A DNA stretch of 64,000 nt from Candidatus Limnocylindrales bacterium (GTDB lineage Bacteria > Moduliflexota > Moduliflexia > Moduliflexales > JAUQPW01). Below are positions 1-9,339 of this stretch, one piece after another. The notes under the pieces were generated by a model. That model saw only the letters and a program-made list of their open reading frames with translations, was not told the DNA's origin and did no database searches. A program made the translations under genes and the position numbers. Location of the stretch: contig DATMBG010000021.1 in assembly GCA_035559535.1 (NCBI GenBank), positions 162,398 to 226,397 on the forward strand, given 5' to 3'. The first letter of the stretch is position 1. Each line of letters starts with the position of its first letter.

Positions 1-49
1 GTGGATAAAAATGGGATAAACCGTTGTGAATTTTTGGAATCGCATTACC

Positions 50-1162
50 TTAGCCAACAATCTTTGAATGCGTCCACGACCGGATCGAATCGGATATATA
101 GGTCAGGTGTTTTTCCGTCAACTCGGCGTACATGGGTAAGCTGACCACTTCTTTGGCTATCCGTTCTGTTACCGGCAATACCCCTGCGGGAATTTTCAAA
201 TGCCTGTACGCAGGTTGTTGGTGAAGGGGAACAGGATAATGAATTCCCGTATCGATCCCCCTCTCTTTGAGCCAGGCCTGAAAACGTTCTCGTTCGGATA
301 CCCGGATGACAAACAGGTGCCATACCGATTCGGCATCGGGATGGATAACGGGTAAGGTAATTCCACACCCTTTCAACGCCTCCAGATAATAGGCTGCATG
401 CCTGCGGCGCGCCGCATTCCACGTATCTAGATATCGTAATTTGACGCGCAATATAGCTGCCTGCAATCCATCCAGACGACTGTTTAGACCCTGAATCTCA
501 TGGAGGTATTTCTCCTGACGGCCATGATCGGCCAACATGCGAATCTGGCGGATCAGATCTTCATCCTGACTGACTACAGCCCCTCCATCTCCATAAGCCC
601 CTAAGTTCTTTCCGGGATAGAAGCTAAAGCAGGCCACATCCCCAAAAGAACCTGCCCGCCGCCCTCGCCACCTGGCTCCATGGGCCTGGGCAGCATCTTC
701 GATCACCTTTAAATTGTATTGTCGGGCTATTTCCAGGATTTGATCCATCTCACAGGGCTGACCGTATAAGTGAACCGGAATGATGGCCCGGGTACGAGGT
801 GTGATGGCTGCTTCCAGTAACTTCGGGTCCATCAACATGGTTTCTTCCTGGATATCTACAAAAACAGGCTTTGCTCCGGTCAACGAGATGGCCTCTGCCG
901 TAGCCATAAAGGTATGGGCTACGGTAATAACCTCATCTCCCGGTCCTATTCCCAAAGCTCGAAGGGCCAGATAGAGAGCATCTGTACCGTTACCTACCCC
1001 AACACACGCCCGGGTCTCACAATAAGCTGCGAACTCTGCTTCAAACCGTTGTACTTCTTCTCCCCCAATAAAGGCACTCCGCCTGATAACAGCCTGAATA
1101 GCAGCGTCTATTTCGACCTGGATTGAATCATACTGAGCCTTCAAATCTACAAGTGGAATCAT
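50..1162 (-). CDS. DegT/DnrJ/EryC1/StrS sugar aminotransferase (FdtB/QdtB-like)
   Basis: PLP-dependent aminotransferase that should move an amino group from glutamate onto a keto group of a nucleotide-activated deoxysugar in the cytoplasm. Visible are the pocket [11 protein letters not shown], the PLP-ring aspartate in [10 protein letters not shown] (about Asp156) and the Schiff-base lysine in [13 protein letters not shown] (about Lys185). The 370 residues are normal for the family. A TTG three codons upstream is in frame, but the AAAGGGG box lies ten bases from this ATG and one base from the TTG, and relatives start MIPLVDL. The gene is last in a run with a formyltransferase and a FemAB-like protein, which suggests that the amino group is later N-formylated. 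The exact sugar cannot be read. Confidence 0.9.
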   Translation of the reverse strand: MIPLVDLKAQYDSIQVEIDAAIQAVIRRSAFIGGEEVQRFEAEFAAYCETRACVGVGNGTDALYLALRALGIGPGDEVITVAHTFMATAEAISLTGAKPVFVDIQEETMLMDPKLLEAAITPRTRAIIPVHLYGQPCEMDQILEIARQYNLKVIEDAAQAHGARWRGRRAGSFGDVACFSFYPGKNLGAYGDGGAVVSQDEDLIRQIRMLADHGRQEKYLHEIQGLNSRLDGLQAAILRVKLRYLDTWNAARRRHAAYYLEALKGCGITLPVIHPDAESVWHLFVIRVSERERFQAWLKERGIDTGIHYPVPLHQQPAYRHLKIPAGVLPVTERIAKEVVSLPMYAELTEKHLTYISDSIRSWTHSKIVG

Positions 1163-1194
1163 ATTTTTCAATCCCCTTTCTTGGGAAATAAAAA

Positions 1195-2064
1195 TTAGAG
1201 TGGTATTTTTTCATTTATTTTGATGTTGTACTTAAACGGATCGAATCCGGATAGTCTTACACAAGACCCATCTTCACAAATGATGGTAGCTCCATCTGCG
1301 TGGATTTCGCATACCAGCGGAGCCGAAAAGCCTACATATTTTTTATTGACCAGCTCGGCTGAAAATACCTGCACCTGCTGGGAGTTGAACATAAAGAAGG
1401 CAGGGTTACTTTCACTCCTCAAAGCCATGACTTTACAATATATCACCCGATTGGTCGACCAATCGGTTAGCTGACTATCTCGCGGAAACCGCCGTGTAAC
1501 ATAGGTTGCCTGGTCCCGGGGGTTTGGCATGGCCTTGATTTCCCCTTTTAGAAAATCCTCCAGGAACCGGCCAAACTCTTCTTCGACCAGATCCAGCAGG
1601 CGATTTCGTAATTCTGCAACGGACATCCCCTCATCAAGCTTTATCATACGTTGCCAGTAAATGTCTCCGGCATCGATTTCTTCTATCATCTGATGGAGGG
1701 TTATTCCAAATTCTTTTTCGTCGTTGATGAGGGCCCAATGCATGGGATGTCGTCCCCGATACTTAGGCAAAGGGGATGGATGCACATTAAGGGTTGGATA
1801 AAGTTCCAGGATCTTTTTAAAGCGAAAATTGCAAAAGCAGTTGATGAGCAGGTCGAGACTATAAGGGGCCGCAATCTGTATAAGTCCTGACTCATCGAAG
1901 CCTTCATAAAATCTGGCCTCTTCTATGAAGGTAAGATAAGCTTTTCTGAGAGTTTCATCGACCGGTTTCTGCAGCCCAACAAAAGCCGGTAACAAACCTA
2001 CCTTATAAACCGATCGCAATAACCGTAAAGGACCATCATTATTTCCAACGATAGCGAAATTCAT
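1195..2064 (-). CDS. Formyltransferase-family protein, probable sugar N-formyltransferase
   Basis: Folate-dependent formyltransferase fold, as in methionyl-tRNA formyltransferase and the sugar N-formyltransferases. The catalytic Asn-His-Asp set is visible: Asn93 and His95 in [12 protein letters not shown] and Asp131 in IEEIDAGDI. The 289 residues include a C-terminal part (about 200-289) unlike the OB domain of Fmt, so tRNA formylation is unlikely. The start codon overlaps the stop of the FemAB-like gene by one base (TAATG), so translation is probably coupled, and the aminotransferase begins 32 bases further on. The expected reaction is transfer of a formyl group from N10-formyltetrahydrofolate to an amino-deoxyhexose made by the neighbouring aminotransferase. 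The substrate is inferred from context only. Confidence 0.82.
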   Translation of the reverse strand: MNFAIVGNNDGPLRLLRSVYKVGLLPAFVGLQKPVDETLRKAYLTFIEEARFYEGFDESGLIQIAAPYSLDLLINCFCNFRFKKILELYPTLNVHPSPLPKYRGRHPMHWALINDEKEFGITLHQMIEEIDAGDIYWQRMIKLDEGMSVAELRNRLLDLVEEEFGRFLEDFLKGEIKAMPNPRDQATYVTRRFPRDSQLTDWSTNRVIYCKVMALRSESNPAFFMFNSQQVQVFSAELVNKKYVGFSAPLVCEIHADGATIICEDGSCVRLSGFDPFKYNIKINEKIPL

Positions 2065-3071
2065 TATAAAGGTGGAAAGTTATAAAATTGATAAGCGGCT
2101 AAATTATCCAGTGCCCAGACATCCTTGAAGGTTGCCCGTCCCCCCATCCGTTCTTTGAATTCTAAAATACCCCATTTGATCCAATCCCCCCGGGAAGATA
2201 AACCGAAATTAAACCATCTAAACCCCAGAGCTTTATAGTAATTGAAAACCTCGTAGAAAAGCAGGGGCATTACGTTCCAGCGGGCATAAGTATAATCCGG
2301 GGCGATATAAAATGTATGGACGGCCTGTTTATTTACCACAAATACAACCAGGGTCGCAAGGGTCAGATGATCTTTTATGGCTACCCAAAAGTGAATACGA
2401 TCTGGATATCGGGACTTTAGGTCGGAGAGTTCCTCCAGGGAATGGGTGGGTTTTTTCTCATACCGGTTAGCCAGGTTTTGGGCTATCAGGGAATAGGGGG
2501 TAGAGGGGTCTTCAATCTGGCGAACCTGGATACCTTTATTTTTTAAGCTTCGAATGGTAGCCGGATTTTTCTTTCGTCCCATCCTTAGCCAGTTATCCTC
2601 GTTTTCTAGATTTACACAAGAGCAGACCTCACGGGTTACCAGCTTAAATCCCCGGTGCCACAGGAGGTACAAAAGTTCTCCATCGGTAGGATAGGAAAAT
2701 AACGCTTCTGCCAGGCGAAATTCCAGACGATAGAAGCCTTTATTTTTATAATATTCGATGGCTTTTTCCAGCATTAAAAGCACTTCCCGCACCGTCATTT
2801 CTTTATGATAAACCAGGGCTCCGGCAGTACTCCCTGGATGAGAGACAACAGCCAGTTGCTGATCAGCCGTGATGCAGCACGCTGCGGGTAAAACACCTAT
2901 CAGATGATGGCCTGAATAAAACAGTAAGCTTTCATCTTTAAATCTATCTTTGGGATGATAGGAAAGAAATTTGCGTTCTTGAAATATCCCCCCATTACGG
3001 GATTGGTTTATGATAAAGGCATCCCATTCTGCGGCAAAGCTTTCTTGATAAGGCTGCAGGTCTATCTGCAT
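2064..3071 (-). CDS. FemAB/GNAT-like acyltransferase, polysaccharide cluster
   Basis: 335-residue cytoplasmic protein resembling the FemAB-like and GNAT-6 acyl/aminoacyl transferases. The second half has the expected pattern: a lysine/arginine-rich segment around 165-180, then a segment ending in YKALGFRWFNFGLSS (about 280-295), a typical FemAB-type core. Such proteins occur in capsule and exopolysaccharide loci, where they add an acyl or aminoacyl group to an amino sugar or a peptide. No signal peptide or membrane segment is seen. It is the first gene of a three-gene run with the formyltransferase and aminotransferase. The acceptor is unknown; an alternative is an N-acetyltransferase acting on the same amino sugar. 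Confidence 0.65.
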   Translation of the reverse strand: MQIDLQPYQESFAAEWDAFIINQSRNGGIFQERKFLSYHPKDRFKDESLLFYSGHHLIGVLPAACCITADQQLAVVSHPGSTAGALVYHKEMTVREVLLMLEKAIEYYKNKGFYRLEFRLAEALFSYPTDGELLYLLWHRGFKLVTREVCSCVNLENEDNWLRMGRKKNPATIRSLKNKGIQVRQIEDPSTPYSLIAQNLANRYEKKPTHSLEELSDLKSRYPDRIHFWVAIKDHLTLATLVVFVVNKQAVHTFYIAPDYTYARWNVMPLLFYEVFNYYKALGFRWFNFGLSSRGDWIKWGILEFKERMGGRATFKDVWALDNLAAYQFYNFPPL

Positions 3072-3101
3072 AGGAAAAAGATCCCTCTACACGCCCTCCC
3101 T

Positions 3102-3263
3102 CCCCCCCTATGCGGGCAGGGCTGTTAAGTTCTCAAGTATTTCGGGAAGTCTTTAACATTTTTGATAAAGTGAGTCCCAGAGAAGCGCCCTGGATTCGTG
3201 CTCATCCAAAGAGACTCATCCGTACTTCTCAGAGAACTTAACAGCCCTGCCGCATAGGGGGGA
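3102..3263. repeat. Inverted repeat element with about 32-bp arms
   Basis: The arms at 3102-3134 and 3232-3263 are reverse complements apart from a single-base indel (key piece GCAGGGCTGTTAAGTTCTC against its complement). About 97 bases separate them. No frame with coding character lies inside. It sits between two co-directional minus-strand genes, so it could fold in the RNA, but no T-run follows the stem. It looks like a small non-autonomous palindromic element rather than a simple terminator. Confidence 0.7.
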
Positions 3264-3350
3264 AAGAGGGGGAGGAGCGGGTAGCAACCCTCACTGCCCT
3301 TACCTCATAAGGGTATCTTTTTATTGACCTGACCTCCCATGGCGCCTTTT

Positions 3351-3480
3351 TTAAGCTGAAAAGCCCCGTCAGGGGCGAACAGTTGATAGCTTCCGACCCA
3401 AGTGGGGGGATTCGGATATCCAGAATTTTTTCAAACTCCCTGGCAGCGGCCTGTTAAACAGGTCGCCCCGCACGCCCTGT
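3351..3480. repeat. Degenerate copy of the 154-bp dispersed element
   Basis: It contains the family modules AAGCTGAAAAGCCCC, GGGGCGAAC-GTTGATAGC and GGCCTGTTAAACAGGTCGCC, also found near 13.4, 18.0, 39.7, 60.5 and 63.8 kb. The terminal inverted repeat on its right side is lost. The right half runs into the 3' end of the oxidoreductase gene at 3431-4531 and supplies that protein's last residues. Confidence 0.75.
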
Positions 3481-4531
3481 TAAGGATTGAATTAAACTCC
3501 TTGAGATAAGGTCGCTCGCGAAGTGAGCGTTCTCCCATCTCCAACACGGCTACGACATCCCGAGCATGCCGGGGGCCCGTTAAAGGGGTTTCACCTGTTC
3601 GGATACACTCTAAAAAATGGGCAACCTCCACCTTTAACGGTTCTTGAAAATCAATTCGAGGTAACCAGATATCCCCTGCCCGGTGAAACAGTTGATAGTT
3701 ATTAAAATGATCGAAATCCATGCTCTCTCCGGCTTTGGGTACCCGATCAACTCCCTTATCCAATATGGCAATTTTGTCGTCACTGATATCATCATAGATA
3801 ACCATCTTGCGACTGCCCACAAGGGTCATTTTACGGATTTTACCGGGGTCTAACCAGCTCACCTGCATATGGGCGGTTATACGATTGGGCCAGGTCAGGG
3901 TAGCAAATACCACATCCTCAATTCCAGGCTGGATATAATCCACTCCATAGGCCATCACAGAAACAGGTAATTCGCCGTCCATGAGGTAAAGCAAGATACT
4001 GATATCGTGGGGAGCTAAGTTCCACCAGGCATTTATATCCGAACGTACCTGACCGAGATTAAGCCGCTGGCTATAGATATAGTAGACCCGCCCGATTTCA
4101 CCCTTATCCAGGAGCTTCTTCACATAACGTACGGCAGCATTGTAGAGAAAAGTATGTCCTACCATTAAGATACGATTGACGGAGGCGGCTAAGGCTAGCA
4201 GCTCATCGGCTTCCCGGGTACACATGGCCAGAGGTTTTTCCACAAAGGTATGTTTACCCGCCTTGAGAGAGGCCTTTGCCAGTTCATAGTGGGTTGAGGC
4301 CGGTGTGGCTATCACGACAGTATCTACCTCTGGATCGCCTATTGCATCTTCCCAACTCGGAAGGGCTCTTGTCTTTGGATAGTTTTCCTCAACGTAAGCC
4401 CGTCGCTGAGGATTTAACTCTGCGACCCATTTGACATGGCAGTCCGGGTGCGTGGAAAAATTACGTAACAGGTTAGGACCCCAATAACCACAACCGATCT
4501 GGGCGACAGTAACTTTTGTCCGATTTTTCAT
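3431..4531 (-). CDS. Gfo/Idh/MocA-family NAD(P)-dependent sugar oxidoreductase
   Basis: 366-residue cytoplasmic oxidoreductase with an N-terminal Rossmann fold (VAQIGCGYWGPN, about residues 9-20), the family EKP motif in TFVEKPLA (about 94-101) and a C-terminal sheet domain. It probably oxidises a hydroxyl of a nucleotide sugar, as WbpB/WlbA-type enzymes do, providing a keto sugar for an aminotransferase. Its start overlaps the upstream acyltransferase stop by four bases (ATGA). The last 16 residues (NRACGATCLTGRCQGV) are translated from the dispersed repeat at 3351-3480 and are not family sequence, so the ancestral stop was probably lost when the repeat arrived. The substrate is not identifiable. 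Confidence 0.87.
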   Translation of the reverse strand: MKNRTKVTVAQIGCGYWGPNLLRNFSTHPDCHVKWVAELNPQRRAYVEENYPKTRALPSWEDAIGDPEVDTVVIATPASTHYELAKASLKAGKHTFVEKPLAMCTREADELLALAASVNRILMVGHTFLYNAAVRYVKKLLDKGEIGRVYYIYSQRLNLGQVRSDINAWWNLAPHDISILLYLMDGELPVSVMAYGVDYIQPGIEDVVFATLTWPNRITAHMQVSWLDPGKIRKMTLVGSRKMVIYDDISDDKIAILDKGVDRVPKAGESMDFDHFNNYQLFHRAGDIWLPRIDFQEPLKVEVAHFLECIRTGETPLTGPRHARDVVAVLEMGERSLRERPYLKEFNSILNRACGATCLTGRCQGV

Positions 4532-5418
4532 TTCCTGGAGATAATTCGTGGATACTCAGAGACCACCAGACTATCTTCTGGAACCGATCCTGTAACCGTT
4601 GTCCCCATCCCCACAATCACCCGATCCCCTATCTTTGCCCCCTTAAGAATCAGGGATCGCATTCCAATCCAGACATCATTTCCGATTTCGATGGGTTTCG
4701 TGAGGGGTCTGGCAACTTCCTCCATCCCTACCGGATAACCCACTTCCATCCGATGACGACGCTCCTTCCAATCAACTGAATGGGCGTTTGTATCGTAAAC
4801 CACTACGTCATAGGATATCAAACAATAATCCCCGATCGTTATGGCCTCTTCGCATCGTAGCAAGGCTCCCATCCCGATGCCGGTATATTGGCCGACTTTG
4901 AGCCGACCTCCAAAGCGAACAAAAATATCTCCACTCACATGAACTCTGGGTCCAAATACCGCCGAACCTTTATTTATAATCACAGAGAACGGATGATTTG
5001 GTTCACAAACAAAGACACCGCCGGCAGCAATATCCAAAACCCCGGCCTGGGAAACCTGAATGCTCACCCCTCGAAGTTGGACCCCTTCACCCAACGTAAC
5101 CGTGGAATTGTCCCCCACCATTATGGTGGCATCTTGCAGGGTACAGAAATCCCCGGCTTGTAAAGTTGCCTTTCTACCCACCTTTATGTGGACCCTGGAT
5201 AAAGCCACGTGGTTGCCGAGTTGAATAGTGCCGAAGGGATCACATGATAAACGGGAATAAATATCGGCATGGCTGTCTCTTCCCATCCTTACAGATTTTG
5301 TAAGTCCCATACGGGGAAGCATATTGGCCTGAAAAAGATTCTCCAAAGCCCGGGCAACTCGGGCGACCTTTCGGGCAGCACGACCCATGGGGGAGTTTGA
5401 CAAAACCAACAACCTCAT
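4528..5418 (-). CDS. Left-handed beta-helix (hexapeptide) acyltransferase
   Basis: 296-residue O- or N-acyltransferase of the LbetaH/WbbJ type. Repeats of the [LIV]-G-x4 type run through the whole protein (GTIQLGNHVALSRV, DIFVRFGGRLKVGQYTGIG, IGNDVWIGMRSLI), and the likely catalytic histidine is in YDTNAHSVD. Acetyl-CoA is the usual donor and the target is expected to be a sugar of the cluster's polysaccharide. A start four codons upstream exists, but this ATG forms an ATGA overlap with the Wzt stop and has GGGAAG six bases before it. The helix is longer than in typical serine or maltose acetyltransferases, with an N-terminal half that has no acetyl-CoA site. Confidence 0.83.
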   Translation of the reverse strand: MRLLVLSNSPMGRAARKVARVARALENLFQANMLPRMGLTKSVRMGRDSHADIYSRLSCDPFGTIQLGNHVALSRVHIKVGRKATLQAGDFCTLQDATIMVGDNSTVTLGEGVQLRGVSIQVSQAGVLDIAAGGVFVCEPNHPFSVIINKGSAVFGPRVHVSGDIFVRFGGRLKVGQYTGIGMGALLRCEEAITIGDYCLISYDVVVYDTNAHSVDWKERRHRMEVGYPVGMEEVARPLTKPIEIGNDVWIGMRSLILKGAKIGDRVIVGMGTTVTGSVPEDSLVVSEYPRIISRK

Positions 5419-6668
5419 ACTACTTCCCATTCCTGGTCCACCAGGAGTCCTCCATGACTTGGAGGAGGTAAACGTCCGGTACCAAAAAAATCTCCGGCCT
5501 CTACGGTCAACTGCCCGGCATCTTGAATCCAGTCTTCGATCTCTCCCTTCCGTCGCAGGATAAAGTTAAGATTAAACACACCGGGTGCCAGGGGGAGTCT
5601 GGGAATCTTGCACCGTATTCGGCCAGAACGATTAAGGCCACTAAACTCAGCCCCTGTCAGTTGATTGTTGCATTGAATCAAATGCTGGCCGTAAAGGGTA
5701 AAGATACCGATCCCGAAAACCATATCATCCAGAGGTACAGAATCCCTGGCTTCATAGGACAATACGATATTAAGTTCCTGCCCGGATATGGCAAACTCGA
5801 CTTTCCGGCCCTGATTATCCATTAAACAATAATCCGTAAGGACAATATGACCACAACCCCGTCGGTCTAAGCGATCCCGGAGAGGAATTGAACGCAGAAC
5901 GGAGAGATCTTCCAGGTATTGACGGATAATAACCGAAACGGCTCCGGAATCGACCAGCCGACCCTCCTTTATCCAGCACGCCCGGTTGCAGAGGGCTTCC
6001 ACAGCCGCCATATTGTGGCTTACAAAGAGTACACTTCGTCCTTCTTTAGCCACTTCTCCCATCTTTCCCAGACATTTTTTCTGGAAACCTGCATCCCCCA
6101 CGGCCAGTACCTCATCCACCAGAAGGATCTCCGGCTCTAAATGGGCGGCTACGGAAAAAGCCAGCCGTACATACATGCCACTGGAATAATATTTGACGGG
6201 AGTATTTAAAAATTTCTCTACTTCGGCAAAGGCCACAATTTCATCAAACTTTCGATCTATCTCGGCTTTTCTCATACCCAGAATGGCGCCATTCAGGTAG
6301 ATGTTTTCTCGCCCCGTCAATTCAGGATGGAAACCCGTCCCCACCTCCAGTAAGGATCCTACCCGGCCATGAATCTCGGCGTAGCCTTCAGTGGGTTCTG
6401 TGATGCGGGAAAGAATTTTTAGAAGTGTGGATTTACCGGCTCCATTACGACCGATGATACCCACCACTTCGCCGCGCTGGACCTCAAAGGAAACCTCTTT
6501 GAGGGCCCATAGCGTCCGGTCTATCGGGTATCTCTTGTGTTGTAGGAATCTGAGGGGAACTTGAACCGCCCTGATCACAGACTCACGCAAGGTTGCGTAG
6601 GGAGCTCTATAAGTACCTAGACGATATTGCTTCCCCAGCCCTTCAATACGAATGGCTATTTTACCCAT
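5415..6668 (-). CDS. wzt: Wzt-type ABC transporter ATPase, polysaccharide export
   Basis: Cytoplasmic ATPase subunit of the ABC exporter that moves lipid-linked O-antigen or capsule glycan across the inner membrane. The N-terminal 250 residues have Walker A GRNGAGKST, signature YSSGMYVRLAFSVA, Walker B ILLVDEVLAVGD and the switch histidine in FVSHN. Residues about 270-417 match in position and length the Wzt carbohydrate-binding domain, which recognises the non-reducing end cap of the chain. The permease gene is directly upstream (30-base gap) and a hexapeptide acyltransferase is coupled downstream. A terminal acyl cap could thus be what the C-terminal domain reads; this last point is inference. 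Confidence 0.93.
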   Translation of the reverse strand: MGKIAIRIEGLGKQYRLGTYRAPYATLRESVIRAVQVPLRFLQHKRYPIDRTLWALKEVSFEVQRGEVVGIIGRNGAGKSTLLKILSRITEPTEGYAEIHGRVGSLLEVGTGFHPELTGRENIYLNGAILGMRKAEIDRKFDEIVAFAEVEKFLNTPVKYYSSGMYVRLAFSVAAHLEPEILLVDEVLAVGDAGFQKKCLGKMGEVAKEGRSVLFVSHNMAAVEALCNRACWIKEGRLVDSGAVSVIIRQYLEDLSVLRSIPLRDRLDRRGCGHIVLTDYCLMDNQGRKVEFAISGQELNIVLSYEARDSVPLDDMVFGIGIFTLYGQHLIQCNNQLTGAEFSGLNRSGRIRCKIPRLPLAPGVFNLNFILRRKGEIEDWIQDAGQLTVEAGDFFGTGRLPPPSHGGLLVDQEWEVV

Positions 6669-6698
6669 TCCAAACCGTAGAATTTAATTGTAAGGTTC

Positions 6699-7550
6699 CT
6701 AGATAACGTCGGCAAACCGCTTCTCCATACGACGAAAATAATACGCACCACTGACCAGCAGGAGTATCGATACCCATATTGAGACAACCAGCAGGGCCCC
6801 GGGAGGGTTGGCCCCCAGTAAAACCCAGCGAAAACCCTCTACCACACCTACCATGGGATTCAGACCGTATAAAGTTCGCCAGGGCTCGGAGAGAAGGCTG
6901 CTGGGATAAACCACCGGGGTGGCAAACATCCAGAATTGGATTAAGAAAGGGACCACATAACGGACATCTCGATATTCTACGTTTAGTGCAGAAAGCCAGG
7001 TACCTGTTCCCAATGCGGTTATCAAAGCCAACAGTAGAAAAAAGGGTAATAATAAAATTTCCAGAGTCGGCCACACGCTATAATAGATCATCATCCCCAG
7101 CAGAACGGTAAAGGCAATGGCAAAATCTATCACCCCGGAGAGGACACTGGAAATAGGGATAATCAGGCGGGGAAAATAGACCTTACTGATTAAGTTGGAA
7201 CTACCGATCAGGCTATTGGAAGCCTGATGAAGGGAATGGGCAAAATAATTCCAGGGCAACAGGGCAGCATAACTAAAGAGGGGATAAGGAATTCCATCGG
7301 AGGGAATCTTAGCCAGGTGGCCAAAGAAAAGGGAGAATATCACCATACTAAAGAACGGCTGAATTACGGCCCAGGCCGCTCCCAAGAGGGTCTGTTTGTA
7401 ACGTACTTTGATATCCCGCCAGGTTAGAAAATAGAGCAGCTCTCGATATTCCCACAACTCACCCAGCTTGAGGGAAACCCACCCTTTGGAAGGTTTGATG
7501 ATAATGACAGGTAAGGAAGTCATGGGTAATTTTTCATTTTTTATTGACAT
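6699..7550 (-). CDS. wzm: Wzm-type ABC-2 transporter permease, polysaccharide export
   Basis: 283-residue inner-membrane permease of the ABC-2 family with about six membrane spans, pairing with the Wzt ATPase. It begins with an amphipathic stretch and LWEYRELLYFLTWRDIKVRYKQ before the first span, the hallmark of O-antigen/capsule permeases, and contains LGAAWAVIQPFFSMVIF and the late segment LYGLNPMVGVVEGFRW. The start has no clear ribosome site; a second in-frame ATG lies nine codons in. It leads the four-gene wzm-wzt-acyltransferase-oxidoreductase run. Confidence 0.93.
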   Translation of the reverse strand: MSIKNEKLPMTSLPVIIIKPSKGWVSLKLGELWEYRELLYFLTWRDIKVRYKQTLLGAAWAVIQPFFSMVIFSLFFGHLAKIPSDGIPYPLFSYAALLPWNYFAHSLHQASNSLIGSSNLISKVYFPRLIIPISSVLSGVIDFAIAFTVLLGMMIYYSVWPTLEILLLPFFLLLALITALGTGTWLSALNVEYRDVRYVVPFLIQFWMFATPVVYPSSLLSEPWRTLYGLNPMVGVVEGFRWVLLGANPPGALLVVSIWVSILLLVSGAYYFRRMEKRFADVI

Positions 7551-8148
7551 CTATGGGAAAACCGATAAACGGTTAAATTGAATCCAGCCTGATAACATGG
7601 CTTCGCCCTTTAGCTTACAGAATCCGTTTTCTAAAACCTCCAGATTCCCAGGACCTGTACGCAGAGAAACTTAAAACTACCCTTTAAAAACATTCCGCCC
7701 TTGCTTCTCAAGTCCGTATCGGTTTAGCAGGTAAATCTCTCTAAATTCCCTTCCAGGAGGAATATAAGGATATCTCCTCTCGAAAGTTTCCCTTTGAGGG
7801 GGTTAAGAGGTTTGACCTCGCCGGCTAATCGGTACGGCTGGTTACTTCCTTTAAAATCTGTTTCAAAAAAGACCGGAATGTCCAATTGTAAAAGAGCTTG
7901 CAAGCCACAAGCCATCTTACTTCTGGCCGGGTTTATTTGCAATCATTACCGGGTCCGATCTTTTATCCGGGTCGTCAAATTTTCATCTCCCAAGTTTTTG
8001 TATCAATTTGGATCATTGTACCAAAATGAAAGACTGTTCCCATACCCGGTCGATATGGAAATATGGTATGAAGGCTAGGGATCACCCCTCCCCGTATGCA
8101 GGGAAGGGTGGTACAGACGCTTGTAGGGCAGGGGTCTTCTTTCCCCCT
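7551..8148. other. 600-base non-coding stretch upstream of wzm
   Basis: No frame here has coding character on either strand. The part next to 7550 must hold the promoter and leader of the wzm operon. A G/C-rich tract near 8085-8150 resembles the low-complexity intergenic spacers seen elsewhere in the window. No tRNA-like or riboswitch-like structure was recognised. Confidence 0.5.
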
Positions 8149-9306
8149 TTACCCCAGAACCTTTTTTAGGGCCTTGATGACATCTTCTACATCCTCATCG
8201 GTAAGCTTAGGAGAAAGGGGAAGGGAAAGGGTTCGTTCTCCAATATACTCAGCATTGGGGAAGTCTCCCGGTTTATATCCGAAAGCTTGTCGGTAGTAGG
8301 GATGTAAATGAAGGGCCGTATAATGGACGCCGGTTCCGATATTTTCCTGGATGAGTTCGTTTAAAACCTGATCCCGAGATTTTTTTATGCGATCGATGTG
8401 GAGAAGGACGGTATAAAGATGACGGGCATGGATCATGTAAGGTTCCACCGGAGCCGGAAGGGTCAGGGGTAATTCTGCCAGGGCCTCATCATAACGTTTC
8501 CAGATTTCGTTACGCCGGAGGAGGTTTTCTTCCACCCGTCGGAGTTGATGGATGCCCAAAGCAGCCTGAAGGTCCATCATGTTATACTTGAACCCCGGAA
8601 AGACCACCTGATAATGTTTATAACCCTCATCGGAGAAGCGCTTCCAGGCATCCTTGGTCATTCCGTGAAGTCCATACATCTTGATTTTGTCGGCATAGGA
8701 TTCATGACGGGTGGTGACCATGCCTCCTTCCCCTGTGATCACATTTTTGGTAACATAGAAACTGAAACAGGTTATATCGCCGATGTTACCGATTTTTTTC
8801 CCTTTATACCATCCTTCAATGCAATGGGCGGCATCTTCAATCACCAATAAACCATATCGTTGGGCAAGCTCCAGAATAGGATCCATCTCGCAGGGACGAC
8901 CTGCAAAGTGTACCGGTAAAATGGCTTTAGTTCGGGGTGTGATGGCTTTTTGAATCCGGTCCGGATCTATATTGAGGGTTTTTCGCTCTACATCTACAAA
9001 GACCGGCCTGGCTCCGGTATGGACAATGGCATTGGCCGTGGCACAGAACGTCATAGGGGTTGTGATGACTTCATCCCCGGGGCCTATGCCGGAGACCAGC
9101 ATGGAAAGATGGAGGGCCGCTGTACAAGAATTCAAGGCTATGGCATAAGGGGCTCCTATGTAGGCCTTAAATTCTTTCTCAAACCGATCCACCTTGGGGC
9201 CTGTCCCCAACCAGCCAGACCGAAGGCTGTCCACTACTTCGGCAATTTCCTCTTCTCTGATATCGGGACTTCCAAATACTAAAAATGAGTTTCTAACCGG
9301 AGCCAC
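8149..9306 (-). CDS. DegT/DnrJ/EryC1/StrS sugar aminotransferase (ArnB/PseC-like subgroup)
   Basis: Second PLP-dependent sugar aminotransferase, 385 residues. Visible are LNSCTAALHLSM, the PLP-ring aspartate with its following histidine in IEDAAHCIEG, and the Schiff-base lysine in FYVTKNVITGEGG (Lys187). The TKN(V/I)xTGEGG form is that of 4-amino sugar enzymes such as ArnB, PglE and PseC rather than the PGKNLGA form of the other copy, so the two probably aminate different positions. The GTG start is chosen because GGAGAGG lies five bases upstream. It stands as a single gene between the NusG-like gene and the wzm leader. Confidence 0.9.
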   Translation of the reverse strand: MAPVRNSFLVFGSPDIREEEIAEVVDSLRSGWLGTGPKVDRFEKEFKAYIGAPYAIALNSCTAALHLSMLVSGIGPGDEVITTPMTFCATANAIVHTGARPVFVDVERKTLNIDPDRIQKAITPRTKAILPVHFAGRPCEMDPILELAQRYGLLVIEDAAHCIEGWYKGKKIGNIGDITCFSFYVTKNVITGEGGMVTTRHESYADKIKMYGLHGMTKDAWKRFSDEGYKHYQVVFPGFKYNMMDLQAALGIHQLRRVEENLLRRNEIWKRYDEALAELPLTLPAPVEPYMIHARHLYTVLLHIDRIKKSRDQVLNELIQENIGTGVHYTALHLHPYYRQAFGYKPGDFPNAEYIGERTLSLPLSPKLTDEDVEDVIKALKKVLG

Positions 9307-9339
9307 AAAAACCTCTCCCCTCCAAACCTTTCCCCTTTT

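Noticed and set aside
7794..8078. 94-residue frame upstream of wzm
   Set aside because: Residue composition and codon use are not gene-like and no motif is present.
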